Below are positions 20,259 to 27,207 of a stretch of 27,207 nt of DNA, in pieces. The stretch comes from an uncultured Oscillospiraceae bacterium. GTDB taxonomy: Bacteria > Bacillota > Clostridia > Oscillospirales > Oscillospiraceae. The stretch spans positions 1 to 27,207 of the forward strand of contig CANRBW010000004.1 in assembly GCA_947628975.1 (NCBI GenBank), read 5' to 3'. The notes below the pieces were generated by a model. The model saw only the letters and a program-made list of their open reading frames with translations. It made no database searches and had not been told where the DNA came from. Within the stretch, counting starts at the first letter, position 1. Each line of letters starts with the position of its first letter. The position numbers were made by a program, and so were the translations under genes.

Positions 20259-23200
20259 TCAGCCCGCCTCCACAAACCGCCGGAGGAGCACCGCCACCTC
20301 CGCCCTGGTGGCCCGGCCCTGGGGGTCCAGCCGGGCCCCGTCCTTGCCGGTCAAAACGCCGTTTGCCACCGCCCAGCGCATGGCGCTCTGGGCCCAGTCA
20401 GAGATGGTATCCACGTCGGCAAAGCCCGCCATGCCCATGGCGGCGTCCACCGCCGGGCTGTTGGCGTAGCGGTAGAGCATGGTCACCAGCTGTTCCCGGG
20501 TGACGTTCCCCGCCGGGTCGGTGCCGTCGGTGACCCCCTGGGCCACCGCCCAGGCCATGGCCTGGTCATACCAGGTCGAGCCGCCGGTGGTGTCCTGCCC
20601 CGCCAGACGGGCCAGGACGGTCACCCACATGGCGCGGGTCATGTTGTCGTTAGGGGCGAAACGCCCCTCCCCCACGCCGTTGAACAGGCCCTTTTCGGTG
20701 ACGAAGGACACCCCCTCGGCGTACCAGTTGCCCTGGTCCACGTCGGTGAAGGCCGGGGCGGTCTGAGGCTCGTCGGGCTGGGGCTCGTCGGTCTGGGGCT
20801 CGTCGGGCTGGGGGTCCTCGGCCTTCTCCGGCTGACGGACCCCGGCGGGGGCCGCGTATCCACCGGAGGGGGCCTTGGCCAGGGAGTAGACGGCCACCTT
20901 GCCGTCCTCCCGCACCGCCACCAAGCCCTCGCCCAGGAGCCAGGCCTCCTCGTACTGGATGGGCAGGACCGTCCGGCCCGTCTGGTCGATGACGCCGTAC
21001 TTCCCGTCCAGCTCCGCCAGGGACAGGCCCTCTTCGGAGAAGGTCCAGGCGTCGTCAAAGCGGATGGGGATGACCTCCGCGCCGGTCCTGTCGATGTAGC
21101 CGTACTTGCCGTCCCGGCCCACCAGGGACAGGCCGTGGTAAAAGCTGTCGGCGCTGGTGTAGTCCTGCGCGGGGAGGAGCACCTGCGCGCCGGTGAGGTC
21201 CATGTAGATCCACTGGCCGTCCTTTCTCGCCGAGACGATGGTGTCAAGGCCCTCGATGTCGGTGAGGCCAACTCTATCATACTGGCAGGGGATGACCTGC
21301 GTGCCGGTCTTGTCGATGAAGCCCCACTTGCCGTCCAGCACCACCGGGGCCAGGCCGGTCTCCTCAAAGTCGCTGATGCTGTCGTACTTGGCGGGGATGA
21401 CCAGCTCGCCGGTCTTGTCGATAAAGCCCACCTTGTCGGCCAGCCACACCGCGGCCAGCCCTTGGCTGAAGCTTCTGGTGCCGTCATACTGGGCGGGGAT
21501 GACCAGCTGGCCGGTCTTGTCGATAAAGCCGCTCTTGTCGCCCACCAGCACCCGGGCCAGGCCCTCGGAGAAGAAATCGACGCCGTCATACTGGGCGGGG
21601 ATGACCACCTGGCCGGTCTTGTCGACAAAGCCCTCCTTGCCGTCGATCCAGACCGGGGCCAGGCCGTCCACGAACTCCAGGGCGGCTTCATACGGGAGCG
21701 AGAGCACCACCTGGCCGGTCTTGTCCACAAAGGAGCACCACTTGCCGTTCAGCTTCACCAGGGCCAGGCCCTCGGAGAAGTACCGGGCGCCCTCATACTG
21801 GCAGGGAATGACCTCCTCGCCGGTCTTGTCGATGAAGCCCCACTTGCCGCCCAGCTCCACGGCCAAAAGGCCCTCGCTGACGTTGTGCTCGTAGTACACA
21901 TCGTCGTAGCGGTAGTCGGTGAGCCGCGTCACCGTCCAACCGGTGGCCGCCTCCGGCGTCCACGCCGGCTCCTCCGGGACGTCCTTGGTGAGGGAGAACA
22001 GGGCGTACGTGTCATCGACCCGGCTCACCATCACGCGGTCCTCGCCCACGAGGCCGATCCCCCGATAGACCACGGGGATGACCTGGTTGCCGGTGGAGTC
22101 GATGAGGCCGTACTTGCCGTCCCGCTCCACCGCGGCCAGACCATTGGAGAACCCGCTGGCTTCGTCATACGCGCAGGGAATGACCAGCGTCCCGGTGGCG
22201 TCCACATAGCCCAGCTTGCCGTCCCGCTTCACCACGGCCAGGCCCTCGGTGAAGTCCCAGGCGTCGTCATACGCGCAGGGGATGACCTGGTTGCCGGTGG
22301 TATCAATATAGCCGTACTTGCCGTCCTGCTCTACCTTGGCCAGACCCTCGGAGAAGTCCCAGACGTCGTCATACGCGCAGGGGATGACCATCTGGCCGGC
22401 GGTGTCGATGTAGCCGTACTTGCCGCCCTGCGCCACCTTGGCCAGACCCTCGGAGAAGTTCCAGGCGTCGTCATACTCGCAGGGGATGACCTCTTCGCCG
22501 GTCTTGTCGATAAAGCCGAACTTGCCGTCCGCGCCCACGCCCGCCAGGCCGTCAACGAAGGGCCAGGCGCAGTCATACTTGGCCTCGATCACCATCTGGC
22601 CGGTCTGGTCGATGTAGCCCCACCTGTCCTCCGTCTCCACGGCGGCAAGGCCGTCAGAGAATCTGTCTGCGTCGTCATACCGGCAGGGGATGACCTGGGC
22701 GCCGGTCTTGTCGATATAGCCCCACTTACCGTCCACATACACCAGGCCCAGACCCTCCTGGAAGGACTCCGCGTAGTCATACCGGGCCTCGATCACCTCC
22801 GCGCCGGTCTCGTCGATGTAGCCGCACTTGTTGTCCCGCAGTATCGCCGCCAGGCCCTCAGAAAACGCCAGCCCGCTCTCATAGAGATAGTCGCTCAACT
22901 GGGTGAGGGTCCAGCCCTGGGCCGCCTCCGGCTCCGGGCCCAGGTCCCGGGTGAGGGAGAAGACGGCGTACTTCTCGTTCACCCGCAGCATCACATAGCC
23001 CTCCCCCGCGGGGTTGATGTGCTTGCAGATCAGGGGCAGGACCTCCTCGCCGTTGACGTCCAGCAGGCCGTACTTGCCGTTCAGCCGCACCGGGCCCAGC
23101 CCGCCGACAAAGTCGAAGGTGTAGTCGTACTGGGGCTCGACCACCTCGACCCCCATCTTGTCCACGTAGCCCCACTTGCCCGCCAGCCGCACCGGGGCCA

Positions 23201-23306
23201 GGCCGTCGGCGGAGAAGGCGGAGGCGGCGTCGTATTTGGGCGGGATGACCTCGTTCCCGGTGGCGTCCACATAGCCCCACTTGCCCTCCCGCTCCACCAT
23301 ACCCAT
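20259..23306 (-). CDS. WG-repeat/SLH surface protein, C-terminal part of a split gene
   Basis: This frame continues the surface protein that starts at 25105. It carries about 20 WG-type repeats of roughly 23 residues (pattern DGKWGYIDKTGxEVIPCQYD), a Pro/Asp/Glu-rich linker (DEPQTDEPQPDEPQT, about 20763-20818), and three SLH domains (20259-20753) with the markers FTDVDQGNWYAEGV, MTRAMWVTVLARLAG and REQLVTMLYRYA. SLH domains bind pyruvylated secondary wall polymers, so the intact protein would sit on the cell wall. The role of WG repeats is unknown. The ATG at 23306 is internal with no ribosome-binding site; coding similarity extends to about 23345 (LPCQYAAATDVSAG). If the break is real, this part is not made or not exported. 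Confidence 0.85.
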   Translation of the reverse strand: MGMVEREGKWGYVDATGNEVIPPKYDAASAFSADGLAPVRLAGKWGYVDKMGVEVVEPQYDYTFDFVGGLGPVRLNGKYGLLDVNGEEVLPLICKHINPAGEGYVMLRVNEKYAVFSLTRDLGPEPEAAQGWTLTQLSDYLYESGLAFSEGLAAILRDNKCGYIDETGAEVIEARYDYAESFQEGLGLVYVDGKWGYIDKTGAQVIPCRYDDADRFSDGLAAVETEDRWGYIDQTGQMVIEAKYDCAWPFVDGLAGVGADGKFGFIDKTGEEVIPCEYDDAWNFSEGLAKVAQGGKYGYIDTAGQMVIPCAYDDVWDFSEGLAKVEQDGKYGYIDTTGNQVIPCAYDDAWDFTEGLAVVKRDGKLGYVDATGTLVIPCAYDEASGFSNGLAAVERDGKYGLIDSTGNQVIPVVYRGIGLVGEDRVMVSRVDDTYALFSLTKDVPEEPAWTPEAATGWTVTRLTDYRYDDVYYEHNVSEGLLAVELGGKWGFIDKTGEEVIPCQYEGARYFSEGLALVKLNGKWCSFVDKTGQVVLSLPYEAALEFVDGLAPVWIDGKEGFVDKTGQVVIPAQYDGVDFFSEGLARVLVGDKSGFIDKTGQLVIPAQYDGTRSFSQGLAAVWLADKVGFIDKTGELVIPAKYDSISDFEETGLAPVVLDGKWGFIDKTGTQVIPCQYDRVGLTDIEGLDTIVSARKDGQWIYMDLTGAQVLLPAQDYTSADSFYHGLSLVGRDGKYGYIDRTGAEVIPIRFDDAWTFSEEGLSLAELDGKYGVIDQTGRTVLPIQYEEAWLLGEGLVAVREDGKVAVYSLAKAPSGGYAAPAGVRQPEKAEDPQPDEPQTDEPQPDEPQTAPAFTDVDQGNWYAEGVSFVTEKGLFNGVGEGRFAPNDNMTRAMWVTVLARLAGQDTTGGSTWYDQAMAWAVAQGVTDGTDPAGNVTREQLVTMLYRYANSPAVDAAMGMAGFADVDTISDWAQSAMRWAVANGVLTGKDGARLDPQGRATRAEVAVLLRRFVEAG
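20763..20818 (-). repeat. Short tandem repeat encoding a DEPQ linker
   Basis: Units of about 18 nt encode alternating PDEPQ and TDEPQ between the WG array and the SLH domains. It is an acidic, proline-rich spacer of the type that separates wall-binding domains from exposed domains, and slippage could vary its length. Confidence 0.7.
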
Positions 23307-25105
23307 GCCGGCGGAGACGTCGGTGGCGGCGGCGTATTGGCAGGGGAGAAGCCGATGTTGGCGTAGTCATACTGGCATTCGATGACCTCGTTGCCGGCGG
23401 GGTCGACACAGCCGTACTTGCCGTCCAACTTCACCACGGCCAGGCCCTCGGAGAAGTCGCTCGCGTAGTCGTACCGGCAGGGGACCACCTCATGGCCGGC
23501 GGTGTCGATGTAGCCGTACTTGCCCTCTTGCCGCGTCACCGCCAGGCCCTCGGAGAAGTCGTAGGCGTAGTCATATTGGCAGGGGATGGCCTCCGCTCCG
23601 GTAACGTCCACATAGCCCCACAGGCCGTCCTCGTTCATCACCAGCGCCAGGCCGTCGGCGGTGAAGTCGTGGCCGTAGGCATACCGGCAGGGGACCACCT
23701 CGGCCCCCGTCTTGTCGATGTAGCCGAACTCGCCATCCACCTCCACCATAGCAAGGCCGTTCACGAAGGCCCCCGCGCCGTCAAACCGGGCCTCGATCAC
23801 CTCTTCGCCGGTGGGGTCGATAAAGCCCCGCTTGCGGTCCCGCGTCACCATCATCAGGCCCTCGGAAAATTCCAGCCCGCCGTCATAGACGTAGTCGGTC
23901 AGCTGGGTGAGGGTCCAGCCGGGGGCGGCCTCCGGCACAGGCTCGGGGAACAGGGAGAAGACGGCGTACTTCGGATCCAGCGTGCCCTCCGCCTGGATCG
24001 CCACCAGGCCGTCGGCCAGCGGCTTCACGTTCTTCGAGTACTGAATGGGGATCCGCTCCTCGCCGGTCTTGTCGATGAGGCCCCACTTGCCGTCCCGCTC
24101 CACCATGGCCAGGCCGCTTTCGGGAAAGGCGTAAGCGCCCTCATACTGGCAGGGGATGACCTCGGCCCCGGTGGGGTCGATGTAGCCGTACTTGCCGTCC
24201 CGCTCCACCAGAGCCAGGCCGTTTTCAAAATAGTTGGTGCTGTCATACTGGAAGGGGGTCACAGCCACGCCGGTCTTGTCGATGTAGCCCCACTTGCCCT
24301 CTTGCTGTACCCTGGCCAGGCCGGAGTCGTCGTAGAAGCTGTGGGCGGCGTCATATTGGCAGGAGATGACCAGCTCGCCGGTCTTGTCCATGTAGCCCCA
24401 CTTGCCGTCCTTTTTCACCCGTGCCAGGCCGCCGTAGAAGCTCTGGATGGCGTCGTACTGGGGAGAGATGGCCGCCGCGCCGGTGGCGTCGATGTAGCTC
24501 CACTGGCCGTCCAACTGCACACGGGCCAGGCCCTCGTGGAAGTTCTGGGCGGCGTCGTACCGGCAGGAGATGACCAGCGCGCCGGTGGCGTCGATAAAGC
24601 CCCACTTGCCCTCTTTCTGTACCCGCGCCAGGCCCTCGTAGATGCTGTGGGCGTCGTCATACTGGCAGGAGACGATCTCCGCGCCGGTGGTGTCCACGTA
24701 GCCCCACTTGCCCTCCACCTTCACCGCGGCCAGATCCTCGGCAAAGCCGTGGGCGGCGTCATACCGGCAGGGGATGACCTCTTCGCCGGTCTTGTCGATG
24801 TGGCCCCACCGGCCCTCCACCTCCACCAGGGCAAGGCCGTTGTCGGCAAAGTCGTAGGCGTCGTCATACTCGCAGGGGATGACCTCCGTGCCGGCCTCGT
24901 CCAGGTAGCCGAACTTCCCGTCCCGCTCCGCCACCATCACGCCGTTGTAGATGCCGAAAAGATCGTCGTAGCGGTACGAGGTGATCCGCTCCAGCATCCA
25001 GCCGGGGGCGGCCTTGGGCTCCGAGGCCGCGAAGGCGGCGGTGGGGGCCAGGGAGAGCGCCAGGCACAGCGCCGCGAACAGGGCCAGAACTCTTGTCTTC
25101 TTCAT
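23081..25105 (-). CDS. WG-repeat surface protein, N-terminal part of a split gene
   Basis: This part begins with a clear signal peptide (KKTRVL, hydrophobic core, cleavage near AFA at about residue 26). About 14 WG-type repeats follow. True coding ends near 23347 after YDYANIGFS; the remaining Pro/Ser/Trp-rich residues down to 23081 are out-of-frame readthrough of the repeats that continue in the other frame. At 23345-23347 the start of one repeat (QYDYANIGFS) joins directly to the end of another (PCQYAAATDV), with loss of a 3n+1 number of bases. The ribosome-binding site AAGGAAGGG lies about 7 nt before the ATG. The gap to the upstream 5'-nucleotidase gene is 59 nt with only an imperfect hairpin, so the two are probably cotranscribed. 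Confidence 0.85.
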   Translation of the reverse strand: MKKTRVLALFAALCLALSLAPTAAFAASEPKAAPGWMLERITSYRYDDLFGIYNGVMVAERDGKFGYLDEAGTEVIPCEYDDAYDFADNGLALVEVEGRWGHIDKTGEEVIPCRYDAAHGFAEDLAAVKVEGKWGYVDTTGAEIVSCQYDDAHSIYEGLARVQKEGKWGFIDATGALVISCRYDAAQNFHEGLARVQLDGQWSYIDATGAAAISPQYDAIQSFYGGLARVKKDGKWGYMDKTGELVISCQYDAAHSFYDDSGLARVQQEGKWGYIDKTGVAVTPFQYDSTNYFENGLALVERDGKYGYIDPTGAEVIPCQYEGAYAFPESGLAMVERDGKWGLIDKTGEERIPIQYSKNVKPLADGLVAIQAEGTLDPKYAVFSLFPEPVPEAAPGWTLTQLTDYVYDGGLEFSEGLMMVTRDRKRGFIDPTGEEVIEARFDGAGAFVNGLAMVEVDGEFGYIDKTGAEVVPCRYAYGHDFTADGLALVMNEDGLWGYVDVTGAEAIPCQYDYAYDFSEGLAVTRQEGKYGYIDTAGHEVVPCRYDYASDFSEGLAVVKLDGKYGCVDPAGNEVIECQYDYANIGFSPANTPPPPTSPPAWVWWSGRASGAMWTPPGTRSSRPNTTPPPPSPPTAWPRCGWRASGATWTRWGSRWSSPSTTTPSTLSAGWARCG

Positions 25106-25164
25106 GCTATGTCCCTTCCTTTTTCAGGTGTTGATCCGAAATGGCCCCGTCCCAAAGGGGCGGG

Positions 25165-27207
25165 TCAGTCCGCCTGGGTGAACCGCTGGAGGATGACGGC
25201 CACCTCCGCGCGGGTGGCCTGGCCCTGGGGGTCCAGCCGGGCGTCGTCCTTGCCGGTCAAAACGCCCCCCTGCACCGCCCAGCGCACGGCGGCCTGGGCC
25301 CAGTCGGAGACGGTATCTACGTCCCCAAACCCCGCCAGGCCCATGGCGGGGTCCACCGCCGGGGACCCGGCGTAGCGGTAGAGCATGGTCACCAGCTGTT
25401 CCCTGGTCACGTCCCCCTCCGGGTCTGTGCCGTCGGTGAAGCCCTGGGCCACCGCCCAGTCCATGGCCCAGTCGTACCAGAGCGCGCCGCCGACGTCCAC
25501 CTGCCCGTCCAGCCGGGCCAGCACCGTCACCAGCATGGCGCGGGTCATGTTGTCGTCGGGGGCGAAGCGCCGATCCCCCACGCCCTGGAACAGGTCCCGC
25601 CCGGCCACGAAGGCCACACCGCCGGCGTACCAGCTGTCCGGGTCCACGTCGGCGAAGGGGCGGCCGTCGTCGGTCAAAAAGCCCAGGCGGTAGTAGCCCG
25701 GCTTGGTGGTGACGGTGCCGGAACCGGAGTAGTTGTTCACATAGACCGCCTGGCCCTCCGCCTCCCGGAGGAAGAACTGGTGGGGCCCCTTGGCCAGACC
25801 CTCCACCCGCAGGGTCCCGTCTCCGTCGGTGGTCATGGCGGTGTACTCCCCGTCGTCCACCCGCAGGTGGACGGTCCGGTTCGCCACCGGCAGGGTCTCC
25901 CCCTCCCAGGTCTCGGTCTGAACGGGCAGGGCGACGGCGTAGGTCTCCGGGGACCGGTCGTTGGCGACGCGGATGCGGCCCTGGGTCAGGGGATAGGTCA
26001 GCGTCCGGGCGCCGTTCTCCGTCTGGGCCCGGAGGTATTCCTCCACCACCAGGTCCTCGCCCCCCAACTCGCTCAGCTGTTCGCCGTCCTTGAGGCCGTC
26101 AAAGGTGGCCACATAGTTGTTGGTGGCCAGGAGGAGCCGGGTGGTGTCGTCGCTCCGGGCCAGCTCCGTCCCGTTATCCAGGGTCACCTGGGTGACCTTC
26201 CCGCCGGTCTCCCCGGCGGGGTCGTAGGCGTAGGAAAAGCCCCCCACCTGGAGGAAGCTGCCGCTGACCCGCTCCCGGAGGAGCAGGCCGGTCTCGTCCT
26301 GGCCGGTCATGGTCAGGCCCGCCTCCAGCGCCGTATACAGCTCCGCGGGGGTCACGGCCAGCACGTCCACAAGGTTGCCGTGGTTGAAGGCGTTCAGGAT
26401 GTCCCCGCGGGTGACCGACCCCAGGGGCATGGTCTGGCCGATGCCGCCGCCGTTCTCCACGGCGATGACGGGCAGGTCCAGGCCCCGCTCCTCCGCAAAG
26501 CTCCGGGCCCCGGCCACGAAGGCGTCGGCGACGAAGTCGCCGTAGGCGGTCTCCACGATGCGGGACTCCACATAGTCGTAGTAGATGTACCCGCCCCAGA
26601 GGGGAGCGGTGGTCTCGCACAGGCGCTGCTTCAAAACGGCGTCCTGCCCCTCCTTGATGCCGGCCAGGGTCTTTTCCACCTTGGCGGCGGCGGTCCTGCC
26701 GGCGTCGGTGAGCTCGTAGGCCATGGCCTCGTCATAGGTCAGGACCGCGCCCTGGGCGGACACGGCGTCCCCGGAGAACACCAGTTCCACGCGGCCCATG
26801 GAGGTCCCGTTGACCCCCGCCTGGACGATGGGGGTGCCCTCGTACTCGTCGGCATAGGTCTGGTGGCTGTGGCCGTCGATGACGGCGGTGACCGCGTCGC
26901 AGGCCTCCGGGTCCATGCTGTCCATCAGGGTCATGAGCTGCTTGCTGGTGAGGTCCACGGCGGTCTCATTCTCGCCCATGTGGCAGATCAGCACGATGGC
27001 GTCCGTCTTGTCCTCCAGGGCGTGGATGTGGGCGATGGCGGTCTGGATCTCATCCATGAACTCGATGCCGGCCAGCTGGCTGGGGTTGGTGGAGGTGGCG
27101 GTGGCCGCGGTGGTCAGGCCGACAAAGCCGATCTTCTTCCCGCCGGCCTGCTTCACGCAGGAGGTCTCCAGCAGGGCCTTGCCGCTGCGCATCACGTTGG
27201 CGGCCAG
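25165..27207 (-). CDS. Surface 5'-nucleotidase/UDP-sugar-hydrolase family protein with SLH domains, 5' partial
   Basis: This extracellular enzyme would release phosphate from nucleotides or hydrolyse UDP-sugars. The frame runs off the right edge; the edge sequence LAANVMRSGKALLE and IGFVGLTT are internal family segments, so the GTG at 27195 is not the start, and the first metal-binding motifs and any signal peptide lie outside. Visible are the metal-binding DGHSHQ (26864-26881) and the 5'-nucleotidase C-terminal domain with YGDFVADAFV, ENGGGIGQTMPLG and LVDVLAVTPAELYTALEAG. A small beta-rich domain follows (about 25660-25960), then three SLH domains (25165-25656). These SLH domains are strikingly like those of the WG protein next to it. 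The likely role is surface nucleotide scavenging, inferred from the family. Confidence 0.92.
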   Translation of the reverse strand: MAANVMRSGKALLETSCVKQAGGKKIGFVGLTTAATATSTNPSQLAGIEFMDEIQTAIAHIHALEDKTDAIVLICHMGENETAVDLTSKQLMTLMDSMDPEACDAVTAVIDGHSHQTYADEYEGTPIVQAGVNGTSMGRVELVFSGDAVSAQGAVLTYDEAMAYELTDAGRTAAAKVEKTLAGIKEGQDAVLKQRLCETTAPLWGGYIYYDYVESRIVETAYGDFVADAFVAGARSFAEERGLDLPVIAVENGGGIGQTMPLGSVTRGDILNAFNHGNLVDVLAVTPAELYTALEAGLTMTGQDETGLLLRERVSGSFLQVGGFSYAYDPAGETGGKVTQVTLDNGTELARSDDTTRLLLATNNYVATFDGLKDGEQLSELGGEDLVVEEYLRAQTENGARTLTYPLTQGRIRVANDRSPETYAVALPVQTETWEGETLPVANRTVHLRVDDGEYTAMTTDGDGTLRVEGLAKGPHQFFLREAEGQAVYVNNYSGSGTVTTKPGYYRLGFLTDDGRPFADVDPDSWYAGGVAFVAGRDLFQGVGDRRFAPDDNMTRAMLVTVLARLDGQVDVGGALWYDWAMDWAVAQGFTDGTDPEGDVTREQLVTMLYRYAGSPAVDPAMGLAGFGDVDTVSDWAQAAVRWAVQGGVLTGKDDARLDPQGQATRAEVAVILQRFTQAD
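25174..25656 (-). repeat. SLH triad duplicated from or into 20268-20753
   Basis: The two adjacent surface-protein genes end in collinear SLH triads. Shared stretches include MTRAM-VTVLARL, WAVAQG-TDGTDP, VTREQLVTMLYRYA-SPAVD-AMG and VLTGKD-ARLDPQG-ATRAEVAV. Both lie on the - strand about 4.9 kb apart, forming a direct repeat of nearly 500 nt that could recombine. Confidence 0.8.

Noticed and set aside
20760..25030. CRISPR-like array suggested by dense short repeats
   Set aside because: Repeats are about 70 nt, vary throughout, and stay in a coding frame with WG-repeat protein patterns; there are no unique spacers or cas genes.
25120..25160. Terminator between the 5'-nucleotidase and WG-protein genes
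   Set aside because: The CCCG-C-CCC/GGG-A-CGGG stem has a mismatch and no T-run on the - strand, so cotranscription is as likely.

Overview
The window is a very GC-rich bacterial segment with strong G/C bias at third codon positions. Several features together point to a Gram-positive, low-oxygen gut Clostridia of the Oscillospiraceae type (Flavonifractor/Oscillibacter-like): Shine-Dalgarno AGGAGG sites, surface proteins with C-terminal SLH triads, WG repeats, a DUF5684 protein, an MsmX-type ATPase and a copper-amine-oxidase-N 'stalk' domain. This assignment is inferred from gene content, not from a marker gene.

Layout, left to right. (1) 1-3817, + strand: a sucrose/fructan-use operon with a cytosolic GH32 fructosidase (5' end outside the window), a PfkB fructokinase overlapping it by 8 nt, and an MsmX/UgpC-type sugar ABC-importer ATPase. 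The ATPase's good ribosome-binding site lies about 120 nt from its start codon. (2) 3968-6502, +: a cytosolic protein joining a ParB-like N-terminal region to a BMP/PnrA-type binding domain, followed by a small metallophosphoesterase. (3) 6517-7718, +: a LacI-family regulator, broken into two ORFs by an apparent one-base deletion, with its own promoter and operator-like site and a textbook terminator. (4) 7719-16622, +: an AT-rich control region with a near-consensus sigma-A promoter and three more operator-like sites, then a 2860-residue secreted enzyme. That enzyme has about 14 carbohydrate-binding-like beta-sandwich modules, a stalk domain and a C-terminal GH32-type propeller with an intact catalytic triad. 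(5) 16729-18330, +: a CstA-family transporter with its own promoter. (6) 18395-19655, +: a 72-codon small ORF and a secreted DUF3089 alpha/beta-hydrolase, ending in a bidirectional terminator. (7) 19675-27207, - strand: a DUF5684 membrane protein with its own promoter; a giant surface WG-repeat/SLH protein split by a frame-breaking deletion; and a partial 5'-nucleotidase/SLH surface enzyme.

The most coherent system is fructan use. The giant extracellular GH32 enzyme would release fructose or short fructans outside the cell. An ABC importer not encoded here, probably powered by the MsmX-type ATPase, would take them up. The cytosolic GH32 enzyme and fructokinase would feed glycolysis. A LacI-type regulator with four matching sites would control the secreted enzyme and itself. 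Two loci (the regulator and the WG protein) carry frame disruptions that may be real mutations or assembly errors.
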